Shown: positions 8,638-16,752 of the stretch, one piece after another | How the letters are laid out: each line of letters opens with the position of its first letter | Position numbering within the stretch: position 1 is the stretch's first letter | NCBI RefSeq assembly: GCF_001667015.1 | Contig: NZ_LZIS01000203.1 | Location: 1 to 64,000 of the forward strand | Source of the DNA: Mycobacterium sp. E3198 | Lineage (GTDB): Bacteria > Actinomycetota > Actinomycetes > Mycobacteriales > Mycobacteriaceae | Direction of reading: 5' to 3' | DNA: 64,000 nucleotides | Notes under the pieces: generated by a model | Told to the model about the DNA's origin: nothing | The model's input: the letters and a program-made list of their open reading frames with translations, nothing else | The model's database searches: none | Made by a program: the position numbers and the translations under genes

Positions 8638-9466
8638 GCGGGTGTTCACGCGCAACGTTTTTCGCGCCGTGGTGATCTACACCGCGCTGTTGGCGATCGC
8701 GTGGTGCTGGCTGTTCCCGATCGCCTGGGCGGTGTCCGGCTCGTTGAAGCGGGAAGGCGAGGTGACCGAGCCCAGGCTGTTGCCGGCGCATCCGCGGTGG
8801 TCGAACTACACCGAGGTGTTCTCGCTGATGCCGTTCGGGCGCATGTTCTTCAACACCGTGCTGTACGCGGGGTGCGTCACGGCCGGGCAGGTCTTCTTCT
8901 GTTCGCTGGCGGGATACGCGTTTGCGCGGCTGCGGTTTCGCGGTCGCGACACGCTGTTCGTGTTGTACCTGGGCACCCTGATGGTGCCGCTGACCGTCAC
9001 GGTGATCCCGCAGTTCATCCTGATGCGGACGCTGGGATGGGTGGACACGCCGTGGGCGATGATCGTGCCGGGTTTGTTCGGCAGCGCGTTCGGCACCTAC
9101 CTCATGCGGCAGTTCTTCCGAACGCTGCCCACCGATCTCGAGGAGGCGGCGATCCTGGACGGCTGCTCGCCGTGGCAGATCTACTGGCGGATCCTGCTGC
9201 CGCACGCCAGGCCGGCGGTGCTGGTGCTGGCGGTGCTCACCTGGGTCAACGTCTGGAACGACTTCCTCTGGCCCCTGCTGATGCTCCAGCGTGACAGCCT
9301 CGCCACCCTGACGCTGGGCCTGGTGCGGCTGCGGGGCGAGTACGTCGCGCGCTGGCCGGTGATCATGGCGACCTCCATGCTGATCATGGTGCCGCTGGTC
9401 ATCATCTACGCTGTCGCGCAGCGCTCGTTCGTGCGCGGCATCGCCGTCACCGGAATGAACGGATAG
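8624..9466 (+). CDS. Carbohydrate ABC transporter permease (MalG/UgpE type)
   Basis: 280 residues from GTG 8624, inside the end of the previous gene. Six helices; the first is VVIYTALLAIAWCWLFPIAW. The EAA loop is EEAAILDGCSPWQIYWRILL. The FNTVLYAG and LMVPLTVTVIPQFILMR segments are typical of MalG-type subunits. It pairs with the upstream permease to form the channel, and its stop is three bases before the ATPase start. Confidence 0.92.
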   Translation: MASAERVFTRNVFRAVVIYTALLAIAWCWLFPIAWAVSGSLKREGEVTEPRLLPAHPRWSNYTEVFSLMPFGRMFFNTVLYAGCVTAGQVFFCSLAGYAFARLRFRGRDTLFVLYLGTLMVPLTVTVIPQFILMRTLGWVDTPWAMIVPGLFGSAFGTYLMRQFFRTLPTDLEEAAILDGCSPWQIYWRILLPHARPAVLVLAVLTWVNVWNDFLWPLLMLQRDSLATLTLGLVRLRGEYVARWPVIMATSMLIMVPLVIIYAVAQRSFVRGIAVTGMNG

Positions 9467-9468
9467 CC

Positions 9469-10539
9469 ATGGCCTCGGTGAGTTTCGAGCGGGCGACGCG
9501 CCGCTATCCGGGGGCGGATCGCCCCGCCCTGGACGGCCTCGACCTCGACGTGGCGGACGGCGAGTTCGTCGTTCTGGTCGGGCCGTCCGGATGCGGAAAG
9601 ACGACCTCGCTGCGGATGGTGGCCGGACTCGAAACGCTGGATTCCGGGCGCATCCGGATCGGGGACCGGGACGTCACCAACGTCGATCCCAAGGATCGCG
9701 ACGTCGCGATGGTGTTCCAGAATTACGCGCTCTACCCGCACATGACCGTGGCGCAGAACATGGGCTTCGCGCTGAAGATCGCGAAGACCCCCAAGGCCGA
9801 GATCCGCGAGCAGGTGCTGGCCGCGGCGAAACTGCTTGACCTGCAACCCTACCTGGATCGCAAACCCAAAGACCTGTCGGGCGGGCAGCGCCAGCGGGTG
9901 GCGATGGGCCGCGCGATCGTGCGCCGGCCGCACGTGTTCCTGATGGACGAGCCTTTGAGCAATCTCGACGCCAAATTGCGGGTGCAGACCCGCAACCAGA
10001 TCGCCGCGCTGCAGCGCCGGCTGGGAACCACCACGGTTTACGTCACCCACGACCAGGTGGAGGCGATGACCATGGGGGACCGGGTCGCCGTGCTGTGCGA
10101 CGGCGTGCTGCAACAGTTCGCGGCACCGCGCGAGCTCTACCGCAACCCGGACAACGTGTTCGTCGCGGGGTTCATCGGGTCGCCGGCGATGAACCTGTTC
10201 ACCCTGCCGATCGTGGACTCCGCGGTGTCACTGGGGGACTGGCCGATCGCGCTGCCGCGTGGGATGGCCGGCACCGCAACCGAGGTCGTGGTCGGGGTCC
10301 GCCCCGAGCACTTCGAACTGGGCGGCCTCGGCGTGGAGATGGAGGTCGACGTGGTCGAGGAGCTCGGCGCCGACGCCTACCTCTACGGTCGAATCACCGG
10401 CTCGGGCAACGTGATCAGCCAGCCCGTCGTCGCGCGCGCCGACGCGCGGCACCCGCCGGAAAAGGGCAGCCGGGTGCGCATGCATCCGCAACCCGGGCAC
10501 CTGCATTTCTTCGGCACGGACGGCCGGCGAATCTCCTAG
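9469..10539 (+). CDS. Carbohydrate ABC transporter ATP-binding protein (UgpC/MsmK type)
   Basis: 356 residues. Walker A GPSGCGKTT, Q-loop MVFQNYALYPHMTV, signature LSGGQRQRVAMGRA, Walker B VFLMDEPLSNLDA and switch histidine VYVTHDQ are all intact. The C-terminal ~120 residues form the TOBE/OB regulatory domain of MalK-type ATPases (VVVGVRPEHFELG). It energises the importer above and corresponds to Rv2038c by order (from memory). It is the last gene of the operon and abuts the convergent DUF3349 gene with no gap. Confidence 0.93.
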   Translation: MASVSFERATRRYPGADRPALDGLDLDVADGEFVVLVGPSGCGKTTSLRMVAGLETLDSGRIRIGDRDVTNVDPKDRDVAMVFQNYALYPHMTVAQNMGFALKIAKTPKAEIREQVLAAAKLLDLQPYLDRKPKDLSGGQRQRVAMGRAIVRRPHVFLMDEPLSNLDAKLRVQTRNQIAALQRRLGTTTVYVTHDQVEAMTMGDRVAVLCDGVLQQFAAPRELYRNPDNVFVAGFIGSPAMNLFTLPIVDSAVSLGDWPIALPRGMAGTATEVVVGVRPEHFELGGLGVEMEVDVVEELGADAYLYGRITGSGNVISQPVVARADARHPPEKGSRVRMHPQPGHLHFFGTDGRRIS

Positions 10540-10827
10540 CTACCCGCGGGCGCACCCGATCGCCTGCAGCCGGCGCTGCACGCGATCGATGTCATCCTGC
10601 GAGGGCATCGCGTTGGTGACGTGGGTGATCGCCACGCCGACGTCGGCGGTACTGATCGGCGGGCACCGGCGCATGATCAGTTCTCTTGTGATGGTGGTGA
10701 TCTCGTCGTTGGATACGCGTCGACGCGACAACGCCGCCAGCGGCACGTACCCGGTTACCGGCATGCCGGTGGGGTAACCGGCGCGCACGAAGGCGACAAT
10801 GCTCGACACCCAATGCGACAGGTCCAT
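10540..10827 (-). CDS. DUF3349 protein
   Basis: 95 residues from ATG 10827, preceded by GAGGTGGAC; a longer frame to 10878 lacks such a site. The sequence has the pattern of actinobacterial DUF3349: FVRAGYPTGMPVTGYVPLAA, SRRRVSNDEITTITREL and VGVAITHVTNAMPSQDDID. These are small all-helical proteins of unknown function. It appears to be a single-gene unit, with its stop directly abutting the stop of the ABC ATPase gene. Confidence 0.82.
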   Translation of the reverse strand: MDLSHWVSSIVAFVRAGYPTGMPVTGYVPLAALSRRRVSNDEITTITRELIMRRCPPISTADVGVAITHVTNAMPSQDDIDRVQRRLQAIGCARG

Positions 10828-11046
10828 ACGTCCACCTCGCTCACCGCCACACGCCTGTGCATTGGCGGCACTTAGCAACCTAGCAGTAGCGACGTCATCA
10901 GCCCGGTAAGACCACGCAGTTACTTACGACTAATTTATGGATTTTTCAGGCTTGCGCCCGAATCCTTAGCGCTTTAACAATTTCGACGAGTGGAGAGCCG
11001 GCGGCGGAGTCGGCGCGCCCTAAGGGCGTTTGGCCGCAACGCTTCC

Positions 11047-11061
11047 TAGTATTGCCGGGTG
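11047..11061 (+). promoter_or_regulatory. -10 element for a probable leaderless transcript
   Basis: TAGTAT (11047-11052) fits the mycobacterial TANNNT -10 consensus and ends six bases before the GTG start at 11059. No Shine-Dalgarno sequence is present. This is the usual arrangement of leaderless mycobacterial genes (inference). Confidence 0.5.
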
Positions 11062-11895
11062 GTTGATCGCTATGGAACCGATGTCCTCGCCGCCGGGCGG
11101 CGCAAGCCACGCTCGACCGAGCACCCGGCGGAGCTCGGCCTGGTCGTCGAGGACGTGGAGAGCGGCTACGTCGGCGCGGTGGTGCGGGTCGAGCACGGTC
11201 GCGTCGAGCTGGAGGACCGGCACGGCCGCACCCGCGGCTTTCCGCTCGGCCCAGGGTATTTGCTCGAGGGACGCCCGGTGATCCTGACCGCGCCGCGTCG
11301 CGCGGCACCCGTCGCCACGGGCCGGACGGCGTCCGGCTCGGTCGCGGTGCCCGGCGCGCGTGCCCGCGTCGCGCGGGCCAGCCGCATCTACGTCGAGGGC
11401 CGCCACGACGCCGAACTGATCGCCCAGGTGTGGGGTGCGGACCTGCGCATCGAGGGCGTGGTCGTCGAGCATCTCGGTGGGATCGACGATCTGGTGGGCA
11501 TCGTGGCGGAGTTCCGGCCCGGCCCCGGCCGCCGGCTCGGGGTGCTCGTCGATCACCTCGTCGCGGGTTCGAAGGAGGCACGAATCGCCGAGGCGGTACG
11601 ACGGGGACCGGGTGGTCCCGACACCCTCGTCGTTGGCCATCCCTACGTCGACATCTGGGCGGCGGTCAAGCCGCAGCGGCTTGGCCTGGCGGCCTGGCCG
11701 ACGGTGCCTCGGCAGCTGGAATGGAAGCACGGGGCCTGCGCGGCGCTGGGCCTGCCGCACGCCAGCCAGGCGGACATCGCGCGTGCCTGGCGGAAAATTC
11801 GCTCGAGCGTGCGCGATTGGAACGATCTGGAGCCGGCGCTCATCGGCCGCGTCGAGGAGCTCATCGACTTCGTGACGCAACCGGCCGGCGCCTGA
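11059..11895 (+). CDS. DUF3097 family protein
   Basis: 278 residues from GTG 11059. The N-terminus (YGTDVLAAGRRKPRSTEHPA, ELGLVVEDVESGYVGAVVRV) and the central block (IYVEGRHDAELIAQVWG, GVVVEHLGGIDDL) are the conserved parts of actinobacterial DUF3097. The central block, with VEGxHDAELI and a later VLVDHL, is reminiscent of a Toprim-like fold (inference). A C-terminal helical segment includes IARAWRKIRSSVRDWNDLEP. Function unknown. It stands alone and is probably translated from a leaderless mRNA. Confidence 0.78.
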   Translation: MVDRYGTDVLAAGRRKPRSTEHPAELGLVVEDVESGYVGAVVRVEHGRVELEDRHGRTRGFPLGPGYLLEGRPVILTAPRRAAPVATGRTASGSVAVPGARARVARASRIYVEGRHDAELIAQVWGADLRIEGVVVEHLGGIDDLVGIVAEFRPGPGRRLGVLVDHLVAGSKEARIAEAVRRGPGGPDTLVVGHPYVDIWAAVKPQRLGLAAWPTVPRQLEWKHGACAALGLPHASQADIARAWRKIRSSVRDWNDLEPALIGRVEELIDFVTQPAGA

Positions 11896-12004
11896 ATCCC
11901 ACCTTCGGCGCGCTTTGCGGCGACCGGCGGGTGACGCGGCGGTTACATCTCGGGGAATTCAACGGCCCCAACGGCTTCCAGCGACCGCCCTATGTCCCCG
12001 TGGG

Positions 12005-12024
12005 TTGAGGACTAAAGCCTCACG
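12005..12024 (+). promoter_or_regulatory. Candidate DosR (dormancy regulator) box
   Basis: The 20 bases contain GGACTAAAG and match the DosR consensus TTSGGGACTWWAGTCCCSAA at 14 of 20 positions, 9 of 10 in the left half. A TANNNT -10 (TAGCGT, 12045-12050) lies downstream, placing the box centre about 42 bases before the inferred transcription start. The gene downstream is a universal stress protein, a class commonly under DosR in mycobacteria. Confidence 0.5.
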
Positions 12025-12075
12025 ACCGACGGGCCGCCGCCCGATAGCGTCACTGCTGACGAAGGGAGAAACCAA

Positions 12076-12963
12076 GTGTCGACATCTACGAAGCGGCTGG
12101 GCATCGTCGTCGCGGTCGACGGCTCGCCGGCGGCCGATGCGGCCGCCTGCTTTGCGGCCCACGAGGCGGCAATGCGCAACGTCCCACTGACGGTCGTCCA
12201 CGCGGTGGCTACCCCGACCGCCACCTATCCGCCGGTGCCGTATCCCGAAGCCCTGGTGGTGCGGCTGGAGGACGACGGCAAAAAGGCCATCATGCACGCG
12301 GTCAAGATCGCCGAGGACGCGATGCCGGCCGACGCGAAGGTCTCGATCGGCCGGGAGTTGGTGTATTCCAACGCGGCAGCGGCCCTGATCAAGATGTCCG
12401 ACGAGGCGGAAATGATCGTCGTGGGGACCTCCGGTCGGGGGCTGCTGGCCCGCGGCGTGCTCGGTTCGGTCAGTTCGACGGTGGTGCGCCACGCGAATTG
12501 CCCGGTCGCCGTCGTTCATGACGAGGGGCTACCCGACCAGGAGGACGCCCCTGTGCTCCTGGGAGTCGACGGGTCCGCGATTTCCGAGCGCGCGACGGAG
12601 CTCGCGTTCGACGAAGCCTCTCGCCGCGGTGTCGACCTCGTCGCCCTGCACGCGTGGAGCGACATCACGACCGAAGTTCCGTATCTGGATTGGGCGACGG
12701 TCGAGGAGGAGGCGCAGCGCAGCCTCGGCGAGAGCCTGGCGGGCTGGCTGGAAAGCTACCCGGACGTGACGGTGCATCGCCGCGTCGTCCGCGATCGGCC
12801 GGCCCGGCACCTGATCGACGAGGCGGCGTCCGCTCAGCTCGTCGTGCTGGGCAGCCATGGGCGGGGGAGCCTGACCGGCATGCTGCTCGGCTCGGTGAGC
12901 AACACCGTCCTGCATTCGGTGCGGGTCCCGGTCATCGTCGCCAGGCCGTCGCCCCAGTCCTAG
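12076..12963 (+). CDS. Tandem universal stress protein
   Basis: 295 residues from GTG 12076, with GAAGGGAG upstream. Two UspA domains, about residues 7-148 and 157-292. Each begins with a strand-Asp motif (VVAVDGSPAAD; LLGVDGSAIS) and ends with the ATP-binding loop (VVGTSGRGLLARGVLGSVSS; VLGSHGRGSLTGMLLGSVSN). Such proteins bind ATP and act in hypoxia or dormancy responses (family knowledge). The DosR-like box suggests hypoxic induction. It ends at a long hairpin shared with the convergent monooxygenase operon. Confidence 0.93.
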   Translation: MSTSTKRLGIVVAVDGSPAADAAACFAAHEAAMRNVPLTVVHAVATPTATYPPVPYPEALVVRLEDDGKKAIMHAVKIAEDAMPADAKVSIGRELVYSNAAAALIKMSDEAEMIVVGTSGRGLLARGVLGSVSSTVVRHANCPVAVVHDEGLPDQEDAPVLLGVDGSAISERATELAFDEASRRGVDLVALHAWSDITTEVPYLDWATVEEEAQRSLGESLAGWLESYPDVTVHRRVVRDRPARHLIDEAASAQLVVLGSHGRGSLTGMLLGSVSNTVLHSVRVPVIVARPSPQS

Positions 12964-12980
12964 CGGGCCCCGTTCCCACC

Positions 12981-13040
12981 GCGAGCAGACGCAAAATCGC
13001 ACGCTGAATTCCATTCGCGTGCGATTTTGCGTCTGCTCGC
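12981..13040. terminator. Perfect 24-bp inverted repeat between convergent genes
   Basis: Left arm 12981-13004 (starts GCGAGCAGACGCAAAA) and right arm 13017-13040 are exact reverse complements with a 12-base loop. It fills the gap between the stress protein and the monooxygenase and could act as a bidirectional terminator, although it has no U-run. The arm resembles a hairpin family I remember at gene ends in other mycobacteria. Confidence 0.75.
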
Positions 13041-13044
13041 CGAG

Positions 13045-14580
13045 CTAGCCGCCGTGCAGGATGGTGGCCGCGAACGCGCACAGCGCTGCGGGGTCGCGTC
13101 CGGCGCGCAGGACCGTGCGGTCCGGGCGCACCAACGCCGCGCTGGCGTGGCCCCGGCGCAGCCACGCGTCCAGCGGGCCGCCGGGTTGCGCGGCCACGAC
13201 GGCGACGCCGCGCCGGCGCAACAGCGCTTGGTCCGCGGCGCGGGGTTCACCGACGCTGATCAGCGCGAAACCCGTTCCGATCAGGTCGTCGAGCCGGCGA
13301 CCGTTGGGCAGCAACGGGTTTGGGCACAGCGTGCCGGCGAGCCGGCGCGGGCGACGCGACTTGCACACCAGCGCGGAGGCGCGCAGCGCCGGGGTGGTCG
13401 AATCGACCACCTTGTCGCGCAGGCCCGGGATCAGCCGCAGCCGGGGCAGCACCACGCGGCGCGCCGCGTCGCCGACTCGACCACCCCCGGTCATCGCCCA
13501 GCCGACGCCCAGCGCCAGCCGGATCATGTACCGGGTGTGCGGCTTGCGCTCCCGCTCGTAGGTGTCGAGCACGTCCGCGGAAAGGGTGCCGTCGTGGACG
13601 CCGGCGATCTTCCAGGCGAGATTGGCGGCGTCCCGCGTGCCCGCGCCCATGCCCTGGCCGATGAACGGGGGAGTGAGGTGTGCCGCGTCGCCGAGGAGGA
13701 AGACGTTTCCACGCCGCCACCGGTCGGCGATCTGCGCGCGGAAGGTGTACTCGGTGACCCGCAGCAGGTGCAATTCGCCGTCCGCGACGCCACCGACCCA
13801 CGGGGCGATCAACGGCCGCAGCGCGGCCAAAGTGTCGAAGTCGTCGGCGCTTTCGCCGGCCAGCAACCGGAATTCCCACCGGTAGCGGGCGGGCCCGATG
13901 CGCATGTACGTTCCCGCGCGGACGGGGTCGCACACCTGGTGCACGCCGTCCCACTGACGCAGGTCGGCGTCGCTGGCCACGTCGGCGACCAGCCAACGCT
14001 GCTCGAAGTTCAAATCCCGCATCGCCGAGCCGATCTGGGCCCGCACCACACTGTTGGCGCCATCGCAGCCCAGCAGGTAGCCGGCCTCGACGTGCCGCCC
14101 GCGGCCGTCGCGGCGGTCGGTGAAACTCACGCGCACGCCGTCGCCGTTGTCGGTCAGCTCGGTGACCTCCGCGTCGCCGCGTATCTCGGCGTTCGGGTAC
14201 CGCTTCAGGTTCGCGCGCAGGACCGCTTCCAATTCGGGTTGATCGAACATGTTGGCCTGGGGGAAGCCGTTGGGGCTGCGGGCCGGATCGCGGTTGAACT
14301 CGGCGAGCACCCGGGGTGGCCGGGATCGGTTGTCCAGCAGCCGCAGACCCAGCGTGGGCCGCGAAATCGCGGCGAACTCGTCGCCGGCGCCGAGACGGGC
14401 GATGACCCGATAGATTTCGTCGTCGAGGTGCACGGCACGCGGCTGCGGGTAGATCCCGGGCCAGCGGTCGAGCACGAGGCAGTCCACCCCGTGTTGCGCC
14501 AACAACGTGGCGGCGGTGATGCCGGTCGGGCCGGCGCCCACGATGACGACCGGGACGCGCCGAATGGGGTGGTCCGTCAC
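13045..14580 (-). CDS. FAD-dependent aromatic hydroxylase (MhpA/PheA-like)
   Basis: 511 residues; GTG 14580 overlaps the upstream stop as GTGA. The FAD-binding Rossmann motif is VVIVGAGPTGITAATLLAQ, the DG motif is LLGCDGANSVVRAQIG, and the second FAD motif is LLGDAAHLTPPFIGQGMGAG. A C-terminal thioredoxin-like domain ends the protein, as in 3-(3-hydroxyphenyl)propionate hydroxylases. It probably ortho-hydroxylates a phenolic substrate to a catechol. It is the last gene of a three-gene meta-cleavage operon; the actual aromatic substrate cannot be read from sequence. Confidence 0.9.
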   Translation of the reverse strand: MTDHPIRRVPVVIVGAGPTGITAATLLAQHGVDCLVLDRWPGIYPQPRAVHLDDEIYRVIARLGAGDEFAAISRPTLGLRLLDNRSRPPRVLAEFNRDPARSPNGFPQANMFDQPELEAVLRANLKRYPNAEIRGDAEVTELTDNGDGVRVSFTDRRDGRGRHVEAGYLLGCDGANSVVRAQIGSAMRDLNFEQRWLVADVASDADLRQWDGVHQVCDPVRAGTYMRIGPARYRWEFRLLAGESADDFDTLAALRPLIAPWVGGVADGELHLLRVTEYTFRAQIADRWRRGNVFLLGDAAHLTPPFIGQGMGAGTRDAANLAWKIAGVHDGTLSADVLDTYERERKPHTRYMIRLALGVGWAMTGGGRVGDAARRVVLPRLRLIPGLRDKVVDSTTPALRASALVCKSRRPRRLAGTLCPNPLLPNGRRLDDLIGTGFALISVGEPRAADQALLRRRGVAVVAAQPGGPLDAWLRRGHASAALVRPDRTVLRAGRDPAALCAFAATILHGG

Positions 14581-15527
14581 GCGAATCGGATTGTGGTGCG
14601 CTGGGTTCCGAGATCGATCGTGCCGTCGTCGGTGGCAACCGACGCCTCGACGACATCGCCGTCCTGCAGGTAGTCGCGGTTGCCGGCCTGGCGGGAGAAG
14701 AACATCTTCCACTTCACCGCCGGTGGCAACAGGTTTCCGACGATCTGCATCGGCTTGGGCGGCGCGCTCAGCGCGGTGCCGACCGGGGTACCGGTGAGAA
14801 TCAGGTCGCCGGGGGCGAGCTCCTGGAATTGGGTGAGCGACTGCAGCGCCTCCAGCGGCCGGTACAGCATGTCGCCCTCGACGAGCGCGTTTTGCCGCTC
14901 GCGGCCGTTGACGCTCAGGCGTAGCCGCAGGTCGCCGAACCGCTTCAGCTCGTCGGCCGTCAGCAAGACCAGCTCCGGCCCGACCGGCGTGAACGTGGGG
15001 TAGGACTTGGCCTCGTAGAACTGGGTCTGCGGAAGCTGGATGTCGCGCGCCGAGACGTCGTTGGTGACGACCAGACCGGCGATGTGGTCGGCGAGGTTGG
15101 CGTCGGAAATCGTCGTGCCGATGGGGATTTGCCGTCCGATGACCAACCCGATCTCCACCTCGTAGTCGAGGAGCTTGACGTGTGCGGGCTTGACGATGTC
15201 GTCGAACGGGCCGTTGATCGACGCCGACGCCTTGCGAAAGAACGTGAGCGGCACCGTCGCCGGGTCCATGCCCGCGTCCCTGACGTGCGACGTGAAATTG
15301 GTCATCTGCGCCACCACCCGGCACGGCCTGGTGACCGGTGAGACCAACGTGAGGCTGTCCACGGTGACGGCGTCCGTGCCGGCGGCGGCGGCCCGGATAG
15401 CGGCGTCCAATGCCGTCCGGTCGCCGAGCAGCGCGGCGGTGGTGGTGGCGGCGGTGTCGATCTTCGCGGCGCCGTCGGGAGTCTTGAGCCACCACGAGTC
15501 GGCGGTGTGCAGCACGGAAACGGTCAT
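14577..15527 (-). CDS. Fumarylacetoacetate hydrolase family protein
   Basis: 316 residues from ATG 15527, overlapping the dioxygenase stop by four bases. The FAH fold signatures are present: DYEVEIGLVIGR (metal-binding acidic residues), VVTNDVSARDIQ and PGDLILTGTPVGT. Family members hydrolyse or isomerise ring-cleavage products at C-C bonds using a divalent metal. Between an extradiol dioxygenase and a flavin hydroxylase, it most likely processes the meta-cleavage product (inference). Confidence 0.9.
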   Translation of the reverse strand: MTVSVLHTADSWWLKTPDGAAKIDTAATTTAALLGDRTALDAAIRAAAAGTDAVTVDSLTLVSPVTRPCRVVAQMTNFTSHVRDAGMDPATVPLTFFRKASASINGPFDDIVKPAHVKLLDYEVEIGLVIGRQIPIGTTISDANLADHIAGLVVTNDVSARDIQLPQTQFYEAKSYPTFTPVGPELVLLTADELKRFGDLRLRLSVNGRERQNALVEGDMLYRPLEALQSLTQFQELAPGDLILTGTPVGTALSAPPKPMQIVGNLLPPAVKWKMFFSRQAGNRDYLQDGDVVEASVATDDGTIDLGTQRTTIRFA

Positions 15528-16654
15528 GAGGTGGGCACTTTCAGTAGGCCGACGAGGCGGTTGACATCGAATTCGTTGCTGGTGCGCAGCGCGCTGATCA
15601 GCGAAACCAACTCGTGCCGAGCCGATTTCACGCCCAAGCCGAGGAAGTCCTTCGTCGCCGGCGGCCCCCACTGAGCCAGACCGGACGCGGTGAAGGGCGC
15701 CCAGCCGGGCTCGACGGTGTTGTCGAACAGGTCACCGTCGGCGAAGTGCTCGACCAGGAAACCGTCGGGATCGCGCCAGTAGTCGAAGATCTGGCTGCCC
15801 TGGATGTGCCTGCCGATGCCCCACGACCGGAAATAGCCTCGCTCCCTGAGGTATTCGCCGCCGGCGGCCAGGGCGTCGAGGTCGCTGACCTGGTATGCGG
15901 AGTGCACGTAACGGTTGGCCGGACCCAGCGCCATGGCCAGCGTGTGGTGGTCGGCCGGGGTAGAACCGCGATCGCAGCGAATGAAGCTCATGGTCGGCCC
16001 GCGCTGGCGCTGACCCTGGAAGAACAGGAAGTCGCTGACGATCATCCCGAGGTTGTCCAGGTACCAGTTCAGTGTTTCGAGGTACTTGGTCGACTGCATC
16101 ACCAGGTGACCCAGCCGCTCCACCCGCGCCGGCACCCGGGGGGGACGCTGGCCGACGTTGGTGCGCCGCACGTCGTCACCGAAATTGAACGCGTGGGGTC
16201 GCTGGCCCGGCAGGTCTGGCAGCTGGTGCGTGCCGGCGACGACGCGGACGGGTGTGCCGCTGGGGTCGGTCAGATCGACCGACAACCCGCCGATGCTCTC
16301 GGGCAGCGGCCGCACGGTGGCGCCGGACTTGTCGGCCAGCCGCAGGACGTCGGCCTCGTCACCCGCCTGGAACGCGACGCCGGCGAATCGCGTCTGCCGG
16401 CCCCGGCGCAGGATCACGCACGGACCGCTCGGGCGGGTGCCGCGCAAGTGCAGTTCGTCGGGCAGGCGCCGCGCCGTCTGGAAGCCGAAGGCCTGGGCGA
16501 ACGCCTCGGCGCGCGTGAGGTCGGGCTTTTCGAACTCCAGCCAGGCCAGGTCGGCCACTTTGACGACCGGGTTGCGGGACCGGCCGGGGTGTTCGCCCCG
16601 CAGCGCGCCGTGTTCGCTGTGCAGCTCCTGGTGGGCGTTTTTGGTCAGGTTCAT
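15524..16654 (-). CDS. Extradiol ring-cleavage dioxygenase (VOC superfamily)
   Basis: 376 residues from ATG 16654, preceded by GGAGAT. It has two vicinal-oxygen-chelate modules. The second carries the likely 2-His-1-carboxylate iron site: His in LGHLVMQSTKY, His in DHHTLAMALG and Glu in FLVEHFADGD. It is larger than minimal catechol dioxygenases because of an N-terminal non-catalytic module. First gene of the aromatic operon, divergent from a TetR gene, with two matching palindromes between them. Confidence 0.87.
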   Translation of the reverse strand: MNLTKNAHQELHSEHGALRGEHPGRSRNPVVKVADLAWLEFEKPDLTRAEAFAQAFGFQTARRLPDELHLRGTRPSGPCVILRRGRQTRFAGVAFQAGDEADVLRLADKSGATVRPLPESIGGLSVDLTDPSGTPVRVVAGTHQLPDLPGQRPHAFNFGDDVRRTNVGQRPPRVPARVERLGHLVMQSTKYLETLNWYLDNLGMIVSDFLFFQGQRQRGPTMSFIRCDRGSTPADHHTLAMALGPANRYVHSAYQVSDLDALAAGGEYLRERGYFRSWGIGRHIQGSQIFDYWRDPDGFLVEHFADGDLFDNTVEPGWAPFTASGLAQWGPPATKDFLGLGVKSARHELVSLISALRTSNEFDVNRLVGLLKVPTS

Positions 16655-16672
16655 CGCGATCTCCAAACTAAC

Positions 16673-16686
16673 TGACGAAATCGTCA
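16673..16686. promoter_or_regulatory. TetR operator candidate, copy 1
   Basis: TGACGAAATCGTCA is a perfect palindrome with a two-base centre. It lies 19 bases upstream of the dioxygenase start in the divergent region shared with the TetR gene. Confidence 0.6.
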
Positions 16687-16716
16687 CATACGAACAACCT
16701 CTCGGTCAAGAGCTGC

Positions 16717-16730
16717 TGACGAAATCATCA
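16717..16730. promoter_or_regulatory. TetR operator candidate, copy 2
   Basis: TGACGAAATCATCA differs from copy 1 at one base and starts 44 bases from it, about four helical turns. It lies 22 bases upstream of the TetR start. Confidence 0.6.
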
Positions 16731-16752
16731 GAAGTGAGGCATACTGCTCAAG

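Noticed and set aside
13027..14673. Long open frame on the plus strand opposite the aromatic hydroxylase
   Set aside because: High-GC codon bias on the minus-strand gene creates long antisense frames. The protein is Arg/Gln/Pro-rich with no family features, while the minus strand encodes a complete hydroxylase.
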